Assembly (NCBI GenBank): GCA_963789885.1
Contig: CAWBNB010000020.1
Location: 19,379 to 83,378 of the forward strand
Length of the DNA: 64,000 nt
Source of the DNA: DATEDA01 sp963789885
Lineage (GTDB): Bacteria > Pseudomonadota > Gammaproteobacteria > Burkholderiales > SG8-39
Reading direction: 5' to 3'
A model generated the notes under the pieces. It worked only from the letters and a program-made list of their open reading frames with translations. It had not been told where the DNA came from and searched no databases. Made by a program: the position numbers and the translations under genes. Within the stretch, counting starts at the first letter, position 1. The number at the start of each line of letters is the position of its first letter. Of the stretch, positions 7,281 to 15,578 are shown piece after piece.

Positions 7281-8687
7281 TCAAGGACACACGAGATCGT
7301 TGAAGGCACCGAGCGCCCTGCCCGGCGCGCTGGGGCTAGTCGCACCCACCGGCTCGATCCGCATCGACGGATCGACGCTGGGCATCAGATTGATGTGAAT
7401 GCGCCAGTCGATCTCCTGATCGCGTGCAAGCACGAGATCGCAGCTCCGGACCAGGAAGCACAGCGCGACCTTCATGAGATGCGTGGCGAGGTGACGCCCC
7501 ATGCAATAGCGCTCGCCGGCGCCGAACGGAAGGTATTCGAATTGCGACGGCCTGATGCCGCTCCATCTGGAGGGATCGAACTCGTTAGGCCGGGCGAAGA
7601 CGCCGGCCTCGCGATGAGCCAGGAACGGACTCAGGACGATCTCGCAGCGCGCGGGCAAGCTCCAGCCCGCGAGCTCGACCGGCCGCGTCGTGAGGCGCAC
7701 CATCAGCGCGTTCGGCGGCAGCAGGCGCAGGCTTTCCTTCACGACTGCGTCGAACAGAGGCATGCGCGAGAGCGCGGCGGCGTCGGGAAGGCCCGGTCCG
7801 TCCGAGACGCAGCCGATCTCCCCGCGCAGCGCGTCGCGCGTGTCCCCGCGCTGCGAGAGCAAAAGACACATCCAGGCCATCGCGACCGCCACGGGCTCAC
7901 TGCTCGACATGAACAGCACGTTCGCGTGGGCCACGAGCTCGTCCTCGGACAAGCGTCGCCCGGGTCGCAGTTCGGCCGCGGCGAGCCTCGCCAGGAGCCC
8001 CCCCGAGGCGCCGGCCCTGCGTTCGCTTCGGCTCCGGATGCGGCGCCGCAGCGACTCGTCGACCGCGAGGCCGAGCGTGATCAGATCGTCGCGCGCCGCC
8101 GGCTCCGGGACGGCGAGCGGCGAGGCGGCCTCGCGCCGCAATTGAAAATAAGCCTGGATGAGCCGGGCGAGCTCCAGCGCGTCGGGGTCGCCGCCGCCGA
8201 ACAGCAGGCGCGAAGACACTTGCAGCGCAAGCTCCCGCATCTCCGCGAGCAAGAGCACCTCGCCCCCCGGGCGCCAGGCCGCCGCGAACGCCCGGAGCCC
8301 CTCGGCGATCTCCGTGTCGTGCTCGGCGACGGAGCGCGGGTTCAGCACGCTCAGGAGCAGGCGCTGATGCTCGGCGTGCTGCGGGCCGCGCATGCTGAAC
8401 AGGCCGAAATTGAGCCTGACGAGCTCGGGCGGGAGCGAGAGCCGCTTCGCCGCGGAAACGGGCATGCCGAACGCATCGCTGTCGCCGAGCACCGCGCGGA
8501 TCAGCTCGGCGCCGAATACCGCTACCACTCCGGCGCAATCCGGATCGCGCGAGAACACGGGACCGGCATCGCGGATCGCCACAACGTCGCCGGACCGCGA
8601 ACGCGCGGCCGCCAGGAACCCCAGCGGGTCGCGCCGCATGGAATCGACATCGGCGGCGCGCCGCATCGTGTCGGGGAAGGCGCTCAC
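7281..8687 (-). CDS. Cytochrome P450, likely Tyr-Tyr crosslinking enzyme
   Basis: A 468-residue soluble bacterial P450. It has the heme loop FGAGERYCMGR with Cys395 as thiolate ligand and the ExxR pair Glu318/Arg321. The I-helix SSSEP at residues 261-265 stands where most P450s have AGxxT, which suggests a departure from ordinary hydroxylation and fits a phenol-coupling role. It is the first gene of the minus-strand row and lies next to the precursor. In the related described pathway the P450 makes a C-C biaryl bond between two Tyr of the core, so YLY is the expected substrate here. Electron-transfer partners are not encoded in the window. Confidence 0.85.
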   Translation of the reverse strand: MSAFPDTMRRAADVDSMRRDPLGFLAAARSRSGDVVAIRDAGPVFSRDPDCAGVVAVFGAELIRAVLGDSDAFGMPVSAAKRLSLPPELVRLNFGLFSMRGPQHAEHQRLLLSVLNPRSVAEHDTEIAEGLRAFAAAWRPGGEVLLLAEMRELALQVSSRLLFGGGDPDALELARLIQAYFQLRREAASPLAVPEPAARDDLITLGLAVDESLRRRIRSRSERRAGASGGLLARLAAAELRPGRRLSEDELVAHANVLFMSSSEPVAVAMAWMCLLLSQRGDTRDALRGEIGCVSDGPGLPDAAALSRMPLFDAVVKESLRLLPPNALMVRLTTRPVELAGWSLPARCEIVLSPFLAHREAGVFARPNEFDPSRWSGIRPSQFEYLPFGAGERYCMGRHLATHLMKVALCFLVRSCDLVLARDQEIDWRIHINLMPSVDPSMRIEPVGATSPSAPGRALGAFNDLVCP

Positions 8688-8989
8688 CGCGTGAGTCTAC
8701 TCTTCACGTCCGCAGGGCTCGGCGTCGACGCGCCGCACCGCGGATGATAGAGTGGCGCGTTCGTCGTCGTCGCCACGGGACGCTCGTTCAATCACCCTGT
8801 TCCGGAGATTTCATGATCACAGGCGCGCAAGCTGTGGGTGGCGAATTCCCAATCAAGCGGCAATCGGGGTCTGGAACAGAACGCGGCAATGCTGCCGCCA
8901 AGCGTAGCGATCAAGTGAGGCAAGAGCAGGGGAGGATGCGCCGGCGCGTTGCGCGGGCGTAGTGATGCGCCAGTCCGGCATCGCGCCTG

Positions 8990-9254
8990 CATCCCACGCG
9001 AGAGTCACTGCAGAGCGCTTGTGCTTGGATTCGCGCAGGAACCGCTTCGCGCAATCGGAGAAGAGGGGCAGTGCATGCATGCGGCGCTCGAGCTCCCACT
9101 CGAGCCGCTCGATCTCCTGGGCGACATGGCGTTCTGCCGTCTCCTGAGAGACCGCCCCAAGGCGCGCGAAGATACGCTCGCCGCGATGCTCTTTGTCGAT
9201 CGTACGCCGGCCCAGACTATCGAGCGTGATCCCGCGTACACCGGTGCTCGCCAT
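8990..9254 (-). pseudogene. Tyrosine integrase, N-terminal fragment
   Basis: ATG at 9254 opens a frame that reads MASTGVRGITLDSLGRRTID, HRGERIFARLGAVSQETAE and RFLRESKHKRSAVTLAWD. This is the arm-binding N terminus of the same integrase family as the C-terminal piece at 2316-2835. Homology stops near 8990, although the frame stays open to 8853. The core-binding and catalytic domains are missing. The five-gene RiPP cluster lies between the two pieces, on the same strand and in the right order, as if it had been inserted into one integrase gene with loss of the middle. Confidence 0.7.
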
Positions 9255-9338
9255 GTAAATCCTCTCGTCGTGATGGATGCGCTCCCGAAGCTCTGATAAT
9301 GAGCGACTGGGGCGAGAGGACGCGACGGGAGCGGTGTT

Positions 9339-9770
9339 TCAGAGACGACCTGCTTCCCTCGCTTCGAGGATGGCCGCCTGAAGGGCTCGCTTGAGCTTCT
9401 CGTCCTTGAGGTTGAGGATGCCGCGCTTGGGGTAAGCGCCGAAGCGCCGGTTCGGCGAAGGTGCGAACCATTCGGTATCGAACGGCAGTCGCACCATGTT
9501 ACCGAGATCGAACTTGGTGTCCCGGTCGAGTCCGGCCTTCGGGTCGGTCGCGCGGACCGTGAGCTCGCCCGGGTGACGCTGCTCGACATCCTGCGAGGTT
9601 CCGTAGGCCACCCGAACGATCGAGGCCGACTCGTCCTCCGGGTCCTCCTCGACTTCGATGACGAGGGCCGGCCTGTCCTTCGGCCCGGGTGTTCCGACCT
9701 TGCTTTCCGGAAACCGGCATTGAACGATATCGCCGGCCTTCGGTCTCGGCGCCCACGGGCGCGCGGTCAT
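9339..9770 (-). CDS. PemK/MazF-like toxin of a type II toxin-antitoxin pair
   Basis: 143 residues from ATG at 9770, which overlaps the antitoxin stop by 4 bases. The N-terminal pattern PKAGDIVQCRFPE...PKDRPALVIEV is the PemK/MazF barrel, a ribosome-independent mRNA endoribonuclease family, with the conserved VRVAYGTSQ strand and a LGNMVRLPFDTEWF segment near residue 95. The tail is longer than in MazF. The order antitoxin then toxin and the overlap fit an autoregulated operon. Activity is inferred from fold and context. Confidence 0.7.
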   Translation of the reverse strand: MTARPWAPRPKAGDIVQCRFPESKVGTPGPKDRPALVIEVEEDPEDESASIVRVAYGTSQDVEQRHPGELTVRATDPKAGLDRDTKFDLGNMVRLPFDTEWFAPSPNRRFGAYPKRGILNLKDEKLKRALQAAILEAREAGRL

Positions 9771-10042
9771 CTCAGCAGACTGCTGAGGGCTCGGCCCTTG
9801 CGCTTCGGCTCGTGTTTGCGGATCGCGGCGAGCTGCGCCCTGGTCAGTGGCGGATAACCCTCGTCGGCGTCGCCGCGCAGCGCATCCTGGCGCAATCTGG
9901 CGAGCGCGAAGTGCACGGCCTGGGTTTCGGAGAATCCGAGCGCCTTGGCGATCCGGCGCAAGCTCGTGCGACTGACCGTGGTCAGCGTGTCGACCTTGAA
10001 ATTGAGCAACAGCGCTTCTTTCCTGGTTGCGTTGGTGGTCAT
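9767..10042 (-). CDS. Antitoxin paired with the PemK-like toxin
   Basis: 91 residues, rich in basic and Leu/Ala residues. The segment VDTLTTVSRTSLRRIAKALGFSETQAVHFALARLRQ resembles a ribbon-helix-helix DNA-binding domain. A charged C-terminal tail would wrap the toxin. It is first in the two-gene operon and overlaps the toxin start (ATGA). The AT-rich bases just upstream (10060-10085, with GTATATATG) are a plausible promoter and operator. Confidence 0.6.
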   Translation of the reverse strand: MTTNATRKEALLLNFKVDTLTTVSRTSLRRIAKALGFSETQAVHFALARLRQDALRGDADEGYPPLTRAQLAAIRKHEPKRKGRALSSLLR

Positions 10043-10162
10043 GGCATCGGTACCGTCCTTGCTCTATATAAGAAGTATATATGACGGCTGGCACAGTTTT
10101 CAAGCCCGCCGAGGCTGGCGGTAGAATCCGGATCCGGAACCGAGTCGTTCCCGAGGTCGATA

Positions 10163-10648
10163 ATGAACGAAGACCGGCACGCGGGTGAGGCGCTGCTTCG
10201 GACAGGAGTCATCGTACCGGTCCGGATACTTGAGGAGTCGGTGATGCCCGGCGCGGACGAGGGAGAGTTCGCGCTGCGTTTGGCGCTTTCGTTCGAGGAC
10301 GAAGATAGCCCCGAAGCGGATCGGGCCGGCGTCGTGGAGTGGGGCGCGCTGGGATTCCTGTTCGTGATTGGCGTACTGTCTTTCGCCGACGCGCGCCCGC
10401 GGGGCCTTTCCGAGCGGGAGTACGTCGAACCGGACGAGTTTCGCGTTGCGGATCCGCTGGCCGGGCTCAAGTTCCGGAACGGCGAGTTGCACTTGGGCAC
10501 CGATTATCTTCGCGGCCGGCGGATGAAGACCCGTGTTGTGGTCCGTCCGAACGGCACCGGGACCCTCGAGACGATCGGCCGCGGGAAAGCAGCGCTGCGC
10601 TGGATCGCACGCCTCAAGGGGGAGAAGCCCCTGCGGGCCCTGGACTGA
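10163..10648 (+). CDS. Hypothetical protein, 161 residues
   Basis: An open frame with proteobacterial codon use and no recognised family. An acidic segment (LALSFEDEDSPEADRAG) is followed by one hydrophobic stretch around residues 60-75 (GALGFLFVIGVLSFA). A mixed alpha/beta tail carries a basic patch near GRRMKTRVVVRPNG. It lies 30 bases before the DUF6880-like gene on the same strand and may be cotranscribed with it. Confidence 0.6.
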   Translation: MNEDRHAGEALLRTGVIVPVRILEESVMPGADEGEFALRLALSFEDEDSPEADRAGVVEWGALGFLFVIGVLSFADARPRGLSEREYVEPDEFRVADPLAGLKFRNGELHLGTDYLRGRRMKTRVVVRPNGTGTLETIGRGKAALRWIARLKGEKPLRALD

Positions 10649-10678
10649 CGCCGCCTACTCGCCGAACGCGAGCACTAC

Positions 10679-12082
10679 GTGGCTAGGAAGAAGGCTTCGG
10701 CTGCCGCTACGCTGGACGAGCGTCTCGAATCGTTACGCAGCCAGCCGAAGGAAAAGCTGGCGGCGCTGCTCGCCGAGCTCGCTGTCACGCACCCGGCAGT
10801 CGAAGAACGCCTCGCTCGGGATGCGCTCGCGGCCGATCCGGCACGCCTGGCCGCAGGGTTCCGAAAGCGCTTGCAGACCTGGAAACGCTCGAGGCGCTTC
10901 CTCTGGAGGAGCGCCGCCGCCCCCTTCGGCCGGGCGCTCGAAGCCTGGCTCGACGAGATCGAGCGGGAGCTCCTGCCGCTCGATCCGGTTCGGGCGCACG
11001 CGCTTGCCGAGGCGTTCCTGCGTAGCGACGAGCACTTCTTCGAGCAGGCCGACGATTCCGATGGCGCGATCGGCGATGCGATCCGCGCGGGTTGCCGGCT
11101 CTGGCTCCGCGCGGCGAAGGCGCAACCGGGCCGGGACGCCGCCGAATGGATCGACCGCGTGCGCGCGCTCGTGGACGCCGATGAGTACGGCGCCCGTGAG
11201 GCGCTGCTCGGGCATGGGGACTTGCTCTTCGACGAGGCGAACTTGCGTGCACTCGCGAGCCGATTCGAGGCGGATCTGGAAAAGGCGCTGCGCGCCCGCG
11301 GGGGAGGCGAGCAGCACGACCATGGGGTGTACAAAGCCGCCGCCGCGATCGGGCTCATCGCCGATGCGCTGCGCGATCCCGATCTGTCGACCAGGACGAC
11401 ACTGCGCTACAGCCCTGACCCGAATGTCCTGCAGAAGGAGCACTTCGCCGAGCGATACATCCGCTACGGCCGGCCTCGGGACGCGCTCGCGTGGCTCGAC
11501 GGCGACTGGGGATATCGGGAGGAGGGGCGCGAACGGCTGCTCGCGCAAGCCTACACCGCACTGGGAGACGTGGTCCGCCTGCGGGCCGTGCGCCAGGCAC
11601 TGTTCGATCGGACCGGAGCGGTGAGCGACTTCGAGGCTTGGCGCGAAAGCCTCGCGCCGGCCGACCGGGCGCACGCTGCTGGAGTCGCCCTCGAGCGAGC
11701 GAAGGTCCTCGACGATCCGATCACCGGCGCCCGATTGCTCCTCGCGCTAGACGACGACGCGGCAGCCGAGGCGCTGCTCCTCGCCCGGCAGACGACCCTA
11801 CGAGGCGGGGACTATGGCCGACTCGTGCCACTCGCGCAGGGGCTCGAGAAGAAGGGGCGGCTGCTCGGCACGATTGTTTGCTATCGGGTGCTGCTCATGG
11901 CCATTCTCGCGCGGGCCTACGCGCGAGCGTACGGGCACGCAGCGGAGTATCTTCGAGCGCTGCGCCGTCTTGATTCGCGCATCGACGACTATGGCTCGCT
12001 TCCCACGCACCAAGCGTTCGAGTCGTCGATCCGCAGCACGCACGGGCGAAAGGTCAGCTTCTGGAACCGGATTCGCGGCTAA
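10679..12082 (+). CDS. DUF6880-like helical repeat protein
   Basis: 467 residues with a GTG start (MARKKASAAATLDERL). The protein is almost entirely alpha-helical with TPR-like pairs, such as HFAERYIRYGRPRDALAWLDG near residue 255 and the RLVPLAQGLEKKGRLLGTI region. This layout recalls the DUF6880 family, whose members are uncharacterised. The C-terminal SSIRSTHGRKVSFWNRIRG is basic and family-like. No catalytic motif is visible. A calcium-binding-type small gene follows on the same strand, a neighbour pairing I recall for this family. Confidence 0.6.
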   Translation: MARKKASAAATLDERLESLRSQPKEKLAALLAELAVTHPAVEERLARDALAADPARLAAGFRKRLQTWKRSRRFLWRSAAAPFGRALEAWLDEIERELLPLDPVRAHALAEAFLRSDEHFFEQADDSDGAIGDAIRAGCRLWLRAAKAQPGRDAAEWIDRVRALVDADEYGAREALLGHGDLLFDEANLRALASRFEADLEKALRARGGGEQHDHGVYKAAAAIGLIADALRDPDLSTRTTLRYSPDPNVLQKEHFAERYIRYGRPRDALAWLDGDWGYREEGRERLLAQAYTALGDVVRLRAVRQALFDRTGAVSDFEAWRESLAPADRAHAAGVALERAKVLDDPITGARLLLALDDDAAAEALLLARQTTLRGGDYGRLVPLAQGLEKKGRLLGTIVCYRVLLMAILARAYARAYGHAAEYLRALRRLDSRIDDYGSLPTHQAFESSIRSTHGRKVSFWNRIRG

Positions 12083-12169
12083 CCAGCGCTCGAGCACGCC
12101 ACGGACAAGGGCGAGCGCAGGAACCGCGCCGGGAAACGCAAGACAGCGAAGCCACCCGTGCCAGCCTCC

Positions 12170-12479
12170 ATGAATGCTCGCAAGCTCGAGCGACTCATCG
12201 GAAGAAGCGGTTGTCGATGCGTACAACGAGTCGGAGCAGCGCACCAGCCTCTACACGATGCTCGATGAGAGGCTCGAGATGCCGTTCAAGACTGAAGTGC
12301 TCGGCGTTGAGGTCACGGTTGAGCGAGTCGACCTGACCGATGCCGAGGAGATCGTTGCGATCTGCACGCGCGGGCGCAAACGACAGGCGATTCCGATCCT
12401 CGAACTGCCGCTCCCGTCACCGCCGCCGAGAGGTTCGGAGTGGATCGAGGCATACCGGCGGTGGGCCGGCGGGAGGTAG
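12170..12479 (+). CDS. Small protein of the 'calcium-binding' family, start region frameshifted
   Basis: The clear part reads EEAVVDAYNESEQRTSLYTM, MPFKTEVLGVEVTVERVDL and CTRGRKRQAIPILELPLPSP, ending at 12479. Databases often label this small bacterial family calcium-binding, on thin evidence. The natural start is probably ATG 12170 (MNARKLERLI), with a 1-2 base slip near 12199 joining it to the downstream frame; otherwise ATG 12174 gives 101 residues with a poor N terminus. It follows the DUF6880-like gene. Confidence 0.55.
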
Positions 12480-12600
12480 CAGAAGGCGTTGAAGAACTCC
12501 GCGAGCCTCCCCATGCGAGCATCCGGGAAGGCGAGGATGGTGACGGGCCCAAGGATAAGCCCGGCCTCTCTCGTCGCGCGCGTCGACCAAGGAGCAGATC

Positions 12601-12792
12601 ATGGCGAGGAAACCTCTCAGCATCCCCGCGCCCGGCGTTCGCGTTCGGCGCGGGCTCCGCTGGATCGAGCAGCACGCGCGAGTGGCCTTCGATGAGGTGG
12701 GCGGGAAGCGCGGCAGAATGCACGGTGCGAGCAGCAGTGACGTCGCGGCGGCACTCGCGTGGGTTCGCGAAGTTCGGCAGAGAGAGTCGTGA
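12601..12792 (+). CDS. Small basic hypothetical protein, 63 residues
   Basis: ATG at 12601 is preceded by AAGGAG at a proper distance, which is the main support. The product (MARKPLSIPAPGVRVRRGLR and on) is basic with a C-terminal helix AALAWVREVRQRE. I recognise no family. Between this gene and the IS66 element lies only the repeat described at 12870-13044. Confidence 0.4.
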   Translation: MARKPLSIPAPGVRVRRGLRWIEQHARVAFDEVGGKRGRMHGASSSDVAAALAWVREVRQRES

Positions 12793-12869
12793 GGATAACG
12801 GCGGGACCACGTTGTCGGACGCGCGCAGCGACTCGCGCAGAAGAGCACCTGGTGTCCTGGCCGTTCGTA

Positions 12870-13044
12870 TCATTGGGCGCGTGCGATCCTTGCCGAATCA
12901 ACTGCTTAACGCGCTATGCCCTGCCGACGAATGATACAGCTCCTGGCCTTTATCTATCTGATTCGTAAGGAGAAATAGCGAATAGACGCTACGAACCATA
13001 TATGGACGCTCCCCGGTTTGCAAAGCAGTCTCTTCGCTTTGGTT
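12870..13044. repeat. Diverged repeat, copy A, with inverted TATCATT/AATGATA arms; IS66 target
   Basis: It begins with an inverted pair (GTATCATT near 12868-12875, AATGATAC near 12930-12938). It continues with CTATCTGATTCGTAAGG and ACGAACCATATATGGACGCT and ends CAAAGCAGTCTCTTCGCTTT at 13021-13040. The same order occurs at 19249-19433. The right part of this copy (GATTGCAGCCATATATCCGG and on) is found beyond the IS66 element, from 15582. The IS66 element therefore split this repeat. Function unknown. Confidence 0.6.
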
Positions 13045-13052
13045 GAGCAGGG
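13045..13052. repeat. IS66 target-site duplication, left
   Basis: GAGCAGGG directly precedes the left inverted repeat GTAAGCGTCCG. The same 8 bases follow the right end at 15571-15578. Eight bases is the usual IS66 duplication length. Confidence 0.85.
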
Positions 13053-13094
13053 GTAAGCGTCCGCCGAGCACCGTCTTGACGACGGCGGGCTGAG

Positions 13095-14629
13095 TCAGGC
13101 GGCGAGCTGAAGCTCGGGTTTGAGCGCCTCGGCGACCGCCCAGGGCAGCAGTTCGTCGACGCGGTTGATCGGGTGGTCGGCGATGCGCTCCAGGACGTAG
13201 CGCAGGTACGCCTCGGGGTCGATGCCGTTGAGCTTCGCCGTTCCGATCAGGCTGTAGATCGCTGCGGCACGCTCGCCGCCGGCGTCCGAGCCGCAGAAGA
13301 GGTAGTTCTTGCGCCCGAGCGCGACCGCGCGCAACGCCCGCTCGGCGGCGTTGTTGTCGATCTCGATCCGACCGTCGTCGCGGTAGCGCGTGAGCGCCGT
13401 CCAGCGCATGAGGACGTAGCTGATCGCCGCGGCGAGGTCCGACTTCTTCGACGTTCGCGCGAGCGTCTCGCGCAGCCACTCGCGCAGCGACTCGAGCAGC
13501 GGTCCCGCTCGCGCCTGGCGGATCGCCTTACGCTCATCGGGCGGCCGGCCGCGGATCTCGGCCTCGATCTCGTAGAGCTTGCCGATGCGCTCGAGCGCCT
13601 CGGCGGCGATCGGCGAGGCGTTGGCCTTGTGCAGGTCGTAGAAGGCGCGCCGGGCATGCGCCCAGCAGGCCGCCTCCTTCACCCGATCGCCCTCGTACAG
13701 AGCGCTGAAGCCGGAGTAGGCGTCGGCCTGCAGGATCCCGGCGAACTGCTTCAGGTGTTCCCGCGGCCGCTCCCCACGTCGATCCGGGGAGTAGCGGAAC
13801 AGCACCGCCGGCGGCTCTTCGCTCCCGGCGGGCCGGTCGTCGCGGACGTAGGTCCACAGCCGCCCGGTCTTGGTCTTGCCGCGTCCCGGATCGAGCACCG
13901 GCACCGGGGTGTCGTCGGCGTGCAGCTTCGGCGTCGCCACGACGTAGCGCCCGAGCGCCTCCACCAGCGGCTCGAGCAGCGCGAAGCACTTGCCGACCCA
14001 CTCGGCCATCGTCGAGCGCTCCAGGTCCACCCCCTCGCGGGCGTAGATCTCGCTCTGCCGATACAGCGGCAGGTGGTCGGCGTATTTCGACACCAGGACA
14101 TGGGCGAGCAGCCCCGCCCCGGGAAGCCCGCGCTCGATCGGCCGCGAGGGCGCCGGCACTTGCGCGATGCAGTCGCACTCCACGCAGGCCAACTTCGGGC
14201 GCACATGCCGGATCACCCGGAAGCGCCCCGGCACGTAGTCGAGGACTTCCGAGACGTCCTCGCCGATCGCGCGCATGTCGGCGCCGCACTGCGGGCAGCT
14301 GCAGGCCGGCTCGTGCACCACGCGCTCGCGCGGCAGGTGCTCGGGCAGCGCGCGCGATCGCGCCGGTGCGCTCGCTCAGCGACGGCGACGCTCGGGCTGG
14401 TCGCGATCGGGCCTTGGGTCTCGAGCTCGTCCAGGGCGAGCTCCAGTTGCTCGATCTCGCGCTCGAGCCGCTCCGAGGAGCGGCCGAACTGCATGCGCCG
14501 CAGCTTGGCGATGAGGAGCTTCAGCGACTCGATCTCCCGCGCCCTCGAATCGAGAAGCGCCCGGTGCTCGAGCACCATGCGCTTGAGCGCTTCGATGTCT
14601 TCGGGGAGATCGTCGTCGGTGTCGCTCAC
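13095..14629 (-). pseudogene. tnpC: IS66 transposase TnpC, one frameshift
   Basis: Starts at 14629 (MSDTDDDLPEDIEALKRM) with a leucine-zipper-like coiled coil (about residues 10-70, IESLKLLIAKLRRMQFGRSS), as in IS66 TnpC. The frame slips near 14355 and resumes with a zinc-finger pair (CSCPQCG, CVECDC). It then runs through the DDE core (LHADDTPVPVLDPG, LQADAYSGFSALY, NNAAERALRAVALGRKNYLF) to the stop at 13095. Full length would be about 510 residues, normal for the family. All domains are present apart from the slip. Confidence 0.85.
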
Positions 14630-14656
14630 GCGTGCGATTGTTAGCGCGTCGTTGTT

Positions 14657-15061
14657 CTACTGCAATAGACGCGATTCGCGTGCGTGCAGTTCCCAATTTC
14701 CGCGAAGATATTTACGCCGCGATGTCCGGCTGACACGTCGCGACTCGGCCGCCGCCAGTCGATGCCTTCCATCAGCATCGCAAGCTGCGCGGCACGAGAG
14801 CGACACTGCGCCGCTGTCGGCCTGCGGCCAGACGAAGCGCCCGCGCTCGAGCCGCTTGGCGAACAGACACAGCCCGTCGCCGTCGAACCACAGGAGCTTC
14901 ACGATGTCGCCGCGCCGACCGCGGAAGACGAACAGATGCCCGCAGAACGGATTGTGCGCGAGCGTCGTCTGCACCAGCGCCGACAGCCCGTCGAAGCCCT
15001 TCCTCATGTCGGTCACCCCGGCGGCGAGCCAGATGCGCGTGCCCGCCGGCAGCGTGATCAT
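14657..15061 (-). pseudogene. tnpB: IS66 accessory protein TnpB (Orf2), frameshifted tail
   Basis: ATG at 15061 gives MITLPAGTRIWLAAGVTDMR, the TnpB hallmark, then CGHLFVFRGRRGDIVKLLWF and KRLERGRFVWPQ. After residue ~84 the expected tail (AQLAMLMEGIDWRRPS) is in another frame because of a small indel near 14800. TnpB is required for IS66 transposition; its biochemical role is unclear. Confidence 0.8.
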
Positions 15062-15515
15062 CGATAGCGGGCGAGCACGATCCAGGACCACGCGCAGCTG
15101 CTCCGGCTCGACCGCACCGCGCACGACGAGCTTCGCCGCGCCAAGCTCGATCTCGATCGAGCCACTCACCGTCGCCGATGCCGACGTCGCGGCTTGAGCT
15201 GATGGCTTGCGGTTCGCCCGGCGCGAGGGGGCAATCTCACGCGCCTCGCGTACCGTCACCGGGACGAGCTTGCCGGCCCCGGCAGCCTGCTGGGCCTGGT
15301 AGAGGCGAATCCACTTGCGCACGAGGTTGGTGTTGAAGCCATGTGCCGAGCGACACCGCCGAGACCGAGGCGCCCGGGGCGAGGCAGCGCTCGACGACCG
15401 CCCGCTTATGCTCTTCGCTGAAGAAGCGTCTGCCGTTGCGCGCGACGCGCTCCGGCTCTACCGGCACTCTCGCAGACTCTACGCCCATGGTGTCCACTAC
15501 CGTCGAAGTGGACAC
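15062..15515 (-). pseudogene. tnpA: IS66 TnpA (Orf1), helix-turn-helix protein, one frameshift
   Basis: The N-terminal part from 15515 contains RRFFSEEHKRAVVERCLAPG, the HTH start of IS66 Orf1. The frame slips near 15340, after which FNTNLVRKWIRLYQAQQAAG and GSIEIELGAAKLVVRGAVEP follow. In this sequence the tnpA frame reads straight into tnpB without a stop, probably another small error, since the genes normally overlap by ATGA. Confidence 0.75.
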
Positions 15516-15570
15516 TCATGCTGGCGCCAAGCCACTCAACCGCGCAAGACGGTGGAGACCGGACGCTTAC

Positions 15571-15578
15571 GAGCAGGG
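15571..15578. repeat. IS66 target-site duplication, right
   Basis: GAGCAGGG, identical to 13045-13052, directly after the right end of IS66. Confidence 0.85.

Larger units (their letters stand above)
13053..15570 (-). mobile_element. IS66-family insertion sequence (2,518 bp)
   Basis: The ends start GTAAGCGTCCG on both sides. The left repeat spans about 13053-13081 and the right repeat about 15541-15570 read in reverse; both contain CACCGTCTTG. An 8-bp duplication GAGCAGGG flanks it. Inside are tnpA, tnpB and tnpC on the minus strand in the standard order. Each gene carries one frameshift in this sequence, so the element is either newly dead or the bases are misread. Confidence 0.9.

Noticed and set aside
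8744..8962. Plus-strand open frame starting near a CGGAG site at 8814
   Set aside because: It is antisense to the integrase fragment's open frame and has no recognisable pattern; the ribosome-like site alone is not enough.
12868..12938. The TATCATT/AATGATA hairpins as integron attC sites
   Set aside because: They lack the RYYYAAC and GTTRRRY core sites, and there is no integron integrase.
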